Of a stretch of DNA of 42,132 nt, positions 1 through 5,508 are shown piece by piece (within the stretch, counting starts at the first letter, position 1; every line of letters begins with the position of its first letter). The stretch is from Cyclobacterium roseum (GTDB lineage: Bacteria > Bacteroidota > Bacteroidia > Cytophagales > Cyclobacteriaceae). A program made the position numbers and the translations under genes. The notes beneath the pieces were generated by a model. That model was not told the origin of the DNA, did not search any database, and worked only from the letters and a program-made list of their open reading frames with translations. The stretch spans positions 1 through 42,132 of the forward strand of contig NZ_WNKF01000027.1 in the NCBI RefSeq assembly GCF_010119225.1, read 5' to 3'.

Positions 1-6
1 AAATAT

Positions 7-50
7 GGTGCATTCTTATTTACCGAAAGTGGTGCAGTTGTAATTACCGA
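7..50. repeat. Possible end of an IS21-family element (two 20-bp direct repeats)
   Basis: Two 20-bp direct repeats begin at 7 and 31. Each starts GGTGCA and ends ATTTACCGA or AATTACCGA, with 16 of 20 positions identical. Short tandem repeats of this GGTGCA...ACCGA kind are typical of the ends of IS21-family elements (istA/istB) in Bacteroidota. No transposase is visible, so any body of the element would lie to the left of the window. The identification rests on remembered family end sequences and is tentative. Confidence 0.4.
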
Positions 51-169
51 TTACACACAACTGGTCACAATTAGCGTAGAATGGATCATAACAAAAAAAC
101 GATCCATTTTCTTTTAAAAACTACTAGTCTCTTCATTATAGTCATAATTAAACTGTCAACCTCCTCCTT

Positions 170-226
170 GTAAAAAGAAAGGATTAAAAACGCATTTAAA
201 AATGTAGTTTTAATTTTTGCTATCCT
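170..226 (+). repeat. Dispersed repeat R1, copy 1
   Basis: AT-rich block that recurs at 4313-4372 and, more weakly, at 3786-3834, always in the same orientation. Copies 1 and 3 share a 15-base identical core (GAAAGGATTAAAAAC) and a 9-base tail (AATTTTTGC). This copy lies about 270 bp upstream of the intact Uma2 gene; copy 3 has the matching position relative to the decayed Uma2 copy. It may be a leader or an end of a duplicated unit. Confidence 0.55.
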
Positions 227-245
227 AATTATTCTCCCAGCTCCT

Positions 246-292
246 CGGAATTTGTAATTCCGTGGTACAGATACAGGGGATTTGTAATCCCC
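246..292. repeat. REP-like doublet: two hairpins with TGT loops
   Basis: Two perfect short hairpins lie 13 bp apart. The first (246-262) has arms CGGAATT/AATTCCG around TGT. The second (276-292) has arms GGGGATT/AATCCCC around the same TGT. Shared loop and stem base with different outer stems is typical of REP/BIME elements mobilised by REP-associated tyrosine transposases. A related hairpin with a TGC loop occurs at 4714-4728. No such transposase is in the window. Confidence 0.5.
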
Positions 293-460
293 GTAATTGC
301 CAAAAGTAACACACGGTGAATAGGTTTCGGAAAGCAGAACCGAACCGCTTGTCCCATCATGTGATGGTTCGATGATGCGATGAATCGGGCTGTTCGGTAG
401 TTGCAACGCCGATTCCGGATTGTCAGGTTTTTACTTCTGGCAGTTTTGCCCAAATCTTTT

Positions 461-468
461 TATCTTTA
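461..468 (+). promoter_or_regulatory. Probable -7 box of the Uma2 gene
   Basis: TATCTTTA matches the Bacteroidota -7 consensus TAnnTTTG at 7 of 8 positions and lies 29 bp before the Uma2 ATG. The same box with its flank recurs at 4751-4758 in the decayed copy, which supports function. A TTTG at 445-448 is too close (12 bp) to be a canonical -33 element. Confidence 0.45.
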
Positions 469-496
469 GAAACAGTTCTTAATTGGTATAGCAACT

Positions 497-1096
497 ATGG
501 AAAAGCCCCAAGATAAGATCAAAGAACCCATTGCCGGTTATGGACACTATTCCTATGCGGATTACCTTTCCTGGCAGTTGGACGAGATGGTGGAGTTGAT
601 CAAGGGAAAGGTCTTCCGGCAGGCCGCCGCCCCAAGGCGGATTCACCAGGAAGTCTCGATGATATTGGCTAACAGGTTTTATGAATTTTTGAAAGAAAAA
701 ACTTGCAAAGTATATCCGGCACCCTTCGATGTGCGGCTTCCGGTAGTATCAAGGCGACACGAGGATATTGACACCGTGGTGCAGCCGGATCTCTGTGTGG
801 TCTGTGATCCGGAGAAACTGGATGAACTGGGCTGCGTGGGTGCCCCGGACCTGATCGTTGAGATCCTCTCTCCGGGAAATAACAAGAAAGAGATTCAACT
901 AAAATACGAAGTGTACGAAGCCTCCGGTGTGAAGGAATACTGGGTGGTACATCCCGACGAGCGTACCTTGCTGATTTACACCCTGAAAGCCGGAAAATAC
1001 CTCCCCTCCCGGCTGTTTACTTTTGGGGATCGGGTAAGGTCCATGGCGCTTCCTGGTTTTGAATTGGATCTGGATGGGGTGTTTGGAGAGTTGTAA
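497..1096 (+). CDS. Uma2-family (DUF820) PD-(D/E)XK endonuclease
   Basis: A 199-residue protein with the Uma2 fold signature. A central PDL...APDLIVEILSP segment (about residues 97-125) supplies the acidic residues of the PD-(D/E)XK nuclease core. The lysines of the following K..K.EVYEASGVKEYWVV segment complete the motif. Length is normal for the family (about 180-200). These proteins are predicted nucleases that occur in large paralogous families in cyanobacteria and some Bacteroidota; their biological role is not settled. The ATG follows a plausible -7 box at 461-468. A second copy of the unit, reduced to its leader and last 38 codons, is at 4729-4878, so this gene belongs to a repeated family here. 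Confidence 0.85.
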   Translation: MEKPQDKIKEPIAGYGHYSYADYLSWQLDEMVELIKGKVFRQAAAPRRIHQEVSMILANRFYEFLKEKTCKVYPAPFDVRLPVVSRRHEDIDTVVQPDLCVVCDPEKLDELGCVGAPDLIVEILSPGNNKKEIQLKYEVYEASGVKEYWVVHPDERTLLIYTLKAGKYLPSRLFTFGDRVRSMALPGFELDLDGVFGEL

Positions 1097-1137
1097 GTTC
1101 ACGTTAGACAGTTTTATTCAATTATAATAAATGGGAG

Positions 1138-1271
1138 CACCCTGATCCTAAGGACAGGTAATCTAATAGTATATTTGTCGACAATTTTTGACAATTATTG
1201 GTTACTCTTGTCATCTAAAGATGACAAAACTATCTCTTACCTGTCCGAATCGGGTGATTTTTATGCACCCG
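1138..1271. repeat. Structured spacer with nested inverted repeats
   Basis: This spacer contains a 10-bp perfect inverted repeat, GGACAGGTAA (1152-1161) with TTACCTGTCC (1237-1246). Outside it, caccctgat and atcgggtg extend the pairing imperfectly. Inside is a near-continuous 20-bp palindrome (arms TTGTCATCT/AGATGACAA, 1208-1227). A further CGGGTG/CACCCG hairpin lies at 1251-1271. The block could be a small foldback element or a structured 5' leader of the next gene. Confidence 0.5.
1170..1177 (+). promoter_or_regulatory. Candidate -7 box upstream of the 1317 lipoprotein gene
   Basis: TATATTTG is a perfect match to the Bacteroidota -7 consensus TAnnTTTG. I see no TTTG at the expected -33 spacing. 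If used, the transcript would start near 1184 with a roughly 130-nt leader carrying the 1208-1227 palindrome. Confidence 0.3.
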
Positions 1272-1316
1272 GAATCATTATTGAAGTAGAGGGTAAAAAA
1301 TAAAAATCCACCCAAA

Positions 1317-2555
1317 ATGAACAAATCCCCCCTTATTTTAGCTTTTCTCAGCATTTTAATCGTTACGATCGCTTGCTCAGCGCCTAAAAACCGTAATCAA
1401 ACCTCAGAAGATGTACCAACTCATTTTTTGCAGGATAAAACGTTTTTGGAAAAATACGATCCCCAACTTGTAGAGTTGAGTACGGAAGACAAACAGGCCA
1501 AAGTCCTGGTATCCCCCAAATACCAGGGCAAGGTTTTTACTTCCACCGCAGCAGGGGACGATGGAGAAAGCTTTGGCTGGATAAACTACGAGGCATTTGA
1601 AGGGCCCCTGAACAAGCACATGAATGCCTATGGTGGCGAAAGCCGCCTATGGCTGGGACCGGAAGGAAATACCTACTCTTTGTTCTTCGAACCAGGGAAA
1701 AAAATGGAATTTGAAAACTGGCATACCCCTGCAGCCATCGACCACGAAGCCTGGGAAAAAATCGAGGCAAGCCCCAGGGAATTATCCATGGCCAAATCCA
1801 CATCGATTACCAACTATCAGGGCACCGAGTTTGCATTGAAGATCCAACGGACCATTACCCTTCTTGAAAAGGAAGGTATTATAGCAAACACCGGATTGAC
1901 CGCCGACGTTTCCTCCATCAAGATGGTAGGATATGAAACCATCAATTCCATTCGAAATACCGGAGACTTTCCATGGACCCGAGAAACCGGAGCTCCCTGC
2001 ATCTGGGTCTTGGACATGTTCAAACCCAGCCCGGAAACCACCATTGTGCTACCTCTCCAACCAAACGAAACAAAAGCAGGCCTCACCACCAACTATTTCG
2101 GAGCGATTCCCGAGGAAAGAATGGCCATCACGAACAACTACCTGTTCTTAAAGGCCGATGGTCAAAGCAGAGGGAAGGTGGGTGTCTCTCCCGAAAGAGC
2201 CCTTCCTATGGCCGGCAGCTACGATCCCCTCCACAAGGTGTTGACGATTACTACCTTCGATATAAAGTCGGAATTGCCCTACCTCAATCAGGAATGGAAC
2301 ACCGAAGCCGATCCCTTCAAAGGGGATGCGGTCAACGCCTACAACGACGGACCATTGGAGGATGGTAGCCAGATGGGGCCGTTTTACGAATTAGAGAGTG
2401 TTTCTCCCGCTGCTTTTCTTTCTCCGGGCGAAAGCATGGAGCATTTCCACCATGTTTACCACTTTACCGGAAACGAAAATGAATTGGATAAAATCACCCG
2501 GCAATTATTGGGGATTTCCATCGCTGAGATAAATGGGGTATTTAATCCGAAATAA
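1317..2555 (+). CDS. Secreted lipoprotein, DUF6786-like
   Basis: A 412-residue protein with a lipoprotein signal peptide: hydrophobic stretch at residues 5-19, then a TIAC lipobox with Cys at about 20. The mature part is acidic and aromatic-rich, with segments such as GESFGWINYEAF, GGESRLWLGPEG and MEHFHHVYHF. These resemble DUF6786-type proteins of Bacteroidota, whose fold I suspect is like galactose mutarotase. The family name is from memory. It would be anchored in the outer or inner membrane, possibly binding or processing a sugar. It stands alone, convergent with the 2634-3110 gene; no enzyme partners adjoin it. Confidence 0.7.
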   Translation: MNKSPLILAFLSILIVTIACSAPKNRNQTSEDVPTHFLQDKTFLEKYDPQLVELSTEDKQAKVLVSPKYQGKVFTSTAAGDDGESFGWINYEAFEGPLNKHMNAYGGESRLWLGPEGNTYSLFFEPGKKMEFENWHTPAAIDHEAWEKIEASPRELSMAKSTSITNYQGTEFALKIQRTITLLEKEGIIANTGLTADVSSIKMVGYETINSIRNTGDFPWTRETGAPCIWVLDMFKPSPETTIVLPLQPNETKAGLTTNYFGAIPEERMAITNNYLFLKADGQSRGKVGVSPERALPMAGSYDPLHKVLTITTFDIKSELPYLNQEWNTEADPFKGDAVNAYNDGPLEDGSQMGPFYELESVSPAAFLSPGESMEHFHHVYHFTGNENELDKITRQLLGISIAEINGVFNPK

Positions 2556-2633
2556 GCAATTACTCTCAAGCGGATCCGCCCCATCGCAAGATTCATCCTT
2601 TCAGGTGACCTATTCAGGCCTTCGAACCCAAGC

Positions 2634-3110
2634 TTAATTGATTTTTTCTGCCTTCAAGACTATATATTCTGGATCCAGATAGCGCAATATACGCCCTGGA
2701 AAATAGCCATTACAATGGTATCGTGAACCAATGTTTTCCTCCGATATCTGATAGGAAAACTTCATTTTGAACCCATCACGACTCTCTTCTGGCAAAAAAC
2801 TGTGCCATTCCAGTGGAACATCAAACATATCGGTTGGTACCCCAAACAGCATCAAGGTATCGGGATTGGCACCAGTAGTAGCCACCAGATAGCCTTTGCC
2901 TTCTCCTTTACTTGTTGGTACTGTAGCATCGCGAACGCAGGGGTGGTGGCCAATCAGGTACCCTTCGGCCTGAAATACGGGTGTTTCATCGTAATCCCGG
3001 CAAGCACCAAGAATCGATAAAAGGAAAACCATGCCCATAATTACCTCCCATTTGCCCGTAAAAATTGCAAATGGCTTGATCTTGAAAAATTTAATTTTCG
3101 GAATAGTCAT
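2634..3110 (-). CDS. Small predicted lipoprotein, unknown function
   Basis: A 158-residue protein with a basic N-terminus, a hydrophobic segment and an LGAC lipobox (Cys about residue 36), so it is probably lipid-anchored. I chose the upstream ATG because it supplies the positive charges missing after the internal Met25; the price is a 20-bp overlap with the end of the 3091-3519 gene. The mature part is short, probably beta-rich, and has cysteines in HPCVRD and YHCNGY. I recognise no family. It is likely co-transcribed with its upstream neighbour. Confidence 0.6.
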   Translation of the reverse strand: MTIPKIKFFKIKPFAIFTGKWEVIMGMVFLLSILGACRDYDETPVFQAEGYLIGHHPCVRDATVPTSKGEGKGYLVATTGANPDTLMLFGVPTDMFDVPLEWHSFLPEESRDGFKMKFSYQISEENIGSRYHCNGYFPGRILRYLDPEYIVLKAEKIN

Positions 3111-3519
3111 GACACCTGGTTTTAGAGATAGTTGAAATGGTAATAAACGGGGATGGTTCGCAAATGCTGTACTGTTTTCGGGGATACCCCCCGATTCTGT
3201 ATTGAAAATAGAAACTATTTCCAGCTAGAATATACTCCTCAAGCTCCGTTCTATCAGGTAACTGAGAGAGAAAAAGGGTGTCTACACTGGCAACTACGGA
3301 ATGGGTGTAGGCCTCGGAATTGAACATTCCTTCCCAATTCATTGCGATATCACTTTCTCCCAAAATCTCAACGACCATACCCTCGCAATACGCCCCTGTA
3401 TACCTCCCTTGAAGACAGACTTCTCCAGCCTCTTTTTCCAAACAACCTCCAGCGCAAAAACCGACCAGAGCAAGCAGGATCAAAAGAAAATGGCTATTCC
3501 CAATCGACTCCTTATTCAT
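3091..3519 (-). CDS. Small predicted lipoprotein, unknown function
   Basis: A 142-residue protein. Residues 1-25 look like a signal peptide (hydrophobic LLILLALVGF) ending in AGGC, a possible lipobox. The mature part contains several cysteines (EVCLQ, AYCEG, SICEP, TRCHD) and a region reading VVEILGESDIAMNWEGMF. No family recognised. It overlaps the following gene on the same strand by 20 bp and both encode small cysteine-containing lipoproteins, so they probably form a two-gene unit. Confidence 0.55.
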   Translation of the reverse strand: MNKESIGNSHFLLILLALVGFCAGGCLEKEAGEVCLQGRYTGAYCEGMVVEILGESDIAMNWEGMFNSEAYTHSVVASVDTLFLSQLPDRTELEEYILAGNSFYFQYRIGGYPRKQYSICEPSPFITISTISKTRCHDYSEN

Positions 3520-3831
3520 TTCTTTTTTTATCTGCTTAAAAACACAATTCGATTAGAATAGAAGAATCTGATAAAGACCTGAATCAATGGTCTAAATTTT
3601 ATGCCCCGTATAGCCATTACGCATCAAGTGGTGAAAACGCTACATCTAAACCTATCAATAAGAAAACAAGCCACAGGCTTAAATCTGACTATCGTTGTTG
3701 GTTTCTTTCTCCAACTATCCCTATCCCAAGTAAGCAAAAAGAGTGGATAGGTTTTGCCGCGATAGAAATTACAAACCAACTCCGGGCAAATATAAAATAT
3801 ATTTAAATATATAGTTTAAATTTTTGCTTTC
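3520..3831. other. Spacer without a supported gene
   Basis: About 310 bp without a convincing coding region. A 49-codon frame from ATG 3601 has no recognisable homology signal. The right end holds R1 copy 2 (3786-3834). Immediately after it, a plus-strand frame encodes a short E-A-Y-E-K-G-T-E-L-E-V-V tail ending in TGA near 3891, which could be the 3' remnant of an unidentified gene. Confidence 0.5.
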
Positions 3832-3834
3832 CTA
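3786..3834 (+). repeat. Dispersed repeat R1, copy 2 (diverged)
   Basis: Aligns with copy 1 over ATTTAAA...TAGTTT(T)AATTTTTGC...TCCTA. It bounds the 3' end of the truncated lipocalin-like ORF, while copy 3 bounds its 5' end. It shares a TCCGGG flank with copy 3. Confidence 0.4.
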
Positions 3835-4293
3835 GAAGCCTATGAGAAAGGTACCGAACTGGAAGTGGTGAAGCTTCAGGTAGCCTGACTGAAAGTAAAT
3901 GGGTTGAAGCAAATGTACGCGTGAAGCATAAAAATTATGATTAACCAATTGCTTAAAAGCTAGTCTTTTAAAACTTTGAGAAATTGGAACAGACACATGG
4001 TAGAAAATCAATTGCCCCTCTTTATCAAATTGAAGGGTTTTTCTCCTTTCTGTACCATTTTCAAGGCTATTTATAACCAGCCAAAACGTGCTATCAAACC
4101 CATCACTCCCTGTAGTTATTCCTACCTTGTAATGAAGATTTAATATTTGGTTCCCGTCATATACATTTAGTTCACTATTTTGATGAAAATTATAACGGAC
4201 TAATTTATTTTCGGTTTGAGGATTAACTACAAGGATGGATCCATCTAACCTATTTAAACTAGTAGTTTCAATCCATTCCCATTCTCCAACCAA
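3832..4293 (-). pseudogene. Truncated lipocalin-like gene fragment
   Basis: The frame opens with TTG and reads V-G-E-W-E-W-I-E-T-T, which resembles the first strand of small lipocalin-like lipoproteins of Bacteroidota (G.W.W). Such proteins normally have a signal peptide; here an in-frame stop lies three codons upstream of the TTG, and the region beyond is repeat R1. Beta-rich sequence with S-T-F-W-L-V-I-N-S and F-D-K-E-G-Q continues for about 100 residues. The last part does not look like a natural C-terminus and runs into R1 copy 2. I infer a gene fragment trapped between repeats, possibly not expressed. Confidence 0.4.
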
Positions 4294-4312
4294 AAATCGC
4301 TACCCCATCCGG

Positions 4313-4372
4313 GTAAAAAAGAAAGGATTAAAAACTTTTTTAAATTTTGGTTTTCCAATTTTTGCGTCTTCT
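4313..4372 (+). repeat. Dispersed repeat R1, copy 3
   Basis: Shares the 15-base core GAAAGGATTAAAAAC and the AATTTTTGC tail with copy 1. It is followed by GCTGTTCGGTAGTT at 4437-4450, identical to 389-402 downstream of copy 1, and then by the Uma2 remnant, so the order of blocks is the same in both units. Confidence 0.55.
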
Positions 4373-4656
4373 TGTAATTTAAGACTAAACAAACTTGAGA
4401 AACGCTACATGGATAAGATGGCCCGGGACCAAACCTGCTGTTCGGTAGTTTCGATGCCGAACTATATTATCAACCTGAGATTAATCTATGCTTCTCGGAG
4501 AATCCGCTTTTTTTGTTAAGAAGTAGCTTTCTTAAATCAGGCCCATAAAAAGCAGATCAGGTAACATGCGGGTAAGAACCTGTCCCTACCTAAGTGAGGA
4601 GTCTTTTTACGCAAGTAGCAATAAATTAATATATTAAAAATTGAAAATCCTTGAAA

Positions 4657-4691
4657 AAATCCCCCTTTGTCCCCCTTTGAAAGGGGGATTT
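4657..4691. repeat. Palindromic repeat P5, copy 1
   Basis: Perfect 11-bp arms AAATCCCCCTT (4657-4667) and AAGGGGGATTT (4681-4691). A second CCCCCTT lies between them and could compete for the right arm. An element with identical arms and the same internal CCCCCTT is at 42078-42110, so this is a dispersed family. Confidence 0.65.
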
Positions 4692-4713
4692 GTGTACGTT
4701 CAAATAGGTTATA

Positions 4714-4728
4714 AGGGTTTGCAACCCT
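4714..4728. repeat. REP-like hairpin with TGC loop
   Basis: Arms AGGGTT/AACCCT around TGC. Architecture matches the TGT-loop hairpins at 246-292, and it sits directly before the conserved promoter block of the Uma2 remnant. Confidence 0.35.
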
Positions 4729-4878
4729 GGCGATTTTACCCAAATATTAGTATCTTTAGAAACCCTGGAAGCCGGAAAATACCATCCCTCCCGGCTGTTT
4801 ACCCTGGGCGATCAGGTACGTTCGCAAGCACTTTCGGGTTTTGAATTGGATCTGGATGGGGCGTTTGGGGAGTTGTAG
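4729..4878 (+). pseudogene. Uma2 remnant: promoter block fused to the last 38 codons
   Basis: Positions 4729-4762 match the promoter region at 440-474 of the intact Uma2 gene, including TATCTTTAGAAA. Positions 4763-4878 match 981-1096 base for base in length (116 bp each) and end in TAG instead of TAA. In the same frame the remnant reads like the intact C-terminus (FELDLDG.FGEL) with conservative differences. About 500 bp, the start codon and the catalytic core are missing. This is a deletion derivative of a second Uma2 unit and cannot make an active nuclease. Confidence 0.8.
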
Positions 4879-5080
4879 ACTAAGGTCCTCATCTTTAGCC
4901 TTTCTTCGAAAGACCTGACAAACAAAACGGTTGATCTAAATGGTTTTTGTCGATGGAATGCCGTATAAAAATTTCAAATGACATATTAAACTTGATGTTC
5001 TTTTCATTAATACGATACCCTAAAAGATCTTGATGATCTTTTGCAAGCGATAGATGGAAAATAGCTTTTAAGGTTCTACA
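4879..5080. other. Spacer between Uma2 remnant and metE leader
   Basis: No supported gene. A hairpin with 8-bp arms AAAAGATC/GATCTTTT and a 5-nt loop (5022-5042) could be a weak bidirectional terminator. Confidence 0.4.
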
Positions 5081-5112
5081 TTTGTTTTTCAATAAGTTCT
5101 TTTTTATTTCTT
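5081..5112 (+). promoter_or_regulatory. Candidate promoter of the metE leader
   Basis: TTTG at 5081-5084 is followed after 20 bp by TATTTCTT (5105-5112), a partial match to TAnnTTTG at the right spacing for the Bacteroidota housekeeping sigma factor. It lies just upstream of the riboswitch, as expected. Confidence 0.4.
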
Positions 5113-5120
5113 ATCAACCG

Positions 5121-5289
5121 AAACAGGTTTTACTTAATGGTGAATGAATAGGGAATCGTGTGCAAATCACGAACTGTCGCGCAACTGTAAGTAACGCCCA
5201 AGGTTTTTACCCATAGATATCCACTGTCCCGCATCCAGCGGGGTGGGAAGGATGGTAAAAATGTTACAAGTCAGGAGACCTGCCTGTTT
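5121..5289 (+). ncRNA. Cobalamin (AdoCbl/B12) riboswitch
   Basis: The region has the conserved core of a cobalamin aptamer: TAGGGAATCGTGTGCAAATC, then GTCGCGCAACTGTAA, and near the 3' end the B12 box around AAGTCAGGAGACCTGCC (about 5268-5284). The closing P1 helix is visible as AAACAGG (5121-5127) with CCTGTTT (5283-5289). A second CCTGTTT at 5293-5299 and ACAGG at 5308-5312 can compete for P1 and may form the expression platform. It lies upstream of metE, the standard target: B12 represses the B12-independent enzyme. Confidence 0.92.
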
Positions 5290-5469
5290 CGCCCTGTTTA
5301 CCGTCAGACAGGATTGACAATGCTTTCGCGATTTGAAGCACGGTGTCATGTTCGGTGCATTTTTAAGAGGACAGCTGTTTCTGAAGGGAAGCGGTGTGTC
5401 CATACTTTTGCATTTGATTTGCTCCACCTACTTCCATTTTTCAAGGCATTGTGAAATAAAGCAAAAGGG

Positions 5470-5505
5470 CTTTTAACTCAATTTTAATCTTTTAAAAGTT
5501 AAAAG
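5470..5505 (+). promoter_or_regulatory. metE: Inverted repeat at the metE ribosome-binding region
   Basis: Perfect 9-bp arms CTTTTAACT (5470-5478) and AGTTAAAAG (5497-5505) end 3 bp before the metE ATG. In the mRNA this hairpin would enclose or abut the ribosome-binding region. It may be the translational part of the riboswitch output, though I cannot show pairing with the aptamer. Confidence 0.4.
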
Positions 5506-5508
5506 AAC

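Larger units (their letters stand above)
4373..4728. other. Decayed leader region of the second Uma2 unit
   Basis: No gene seen. It contains the shared block at 4437-4460, a CCCCC-rich palindromic repeat at 4657-4691 and a REP-like hairpin at 4714-4728. The spacing from R1 to the Uma2 part is longer than in the intact unit (about 390 versus 270 bp), as if the palindromes had been inserted. Confidence 0.45.

Noticed and set aside
86-406. A 106-codon minus-strand frame before the Uma2 gene
   Set aside because: It crosses repeat R1 and both REP-like hairpins, so it is non-coding DNA that happens to stay open.
2618-2632. TTCGAACCC, which recalls the T-arm of a minus-strand tRNA
   Set aside because: No acceptor stem, anticodon arm or D-arm can be formed around it.
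4895-5092. A 65-codon minus-strand frame between the Uma2 remnant and the metE leader
   Set aside because: Composition is not clearly coding, no homology recognised, and its start abuts the riboswitch promoter. It might be a gene remnant but I cannot support it.
5167-5427. An 86-codon minus-strand frame in the metE leader
   Set aside because: It is antisense to the cobalamin riboswitch, whose conserved elements explain the sequence.
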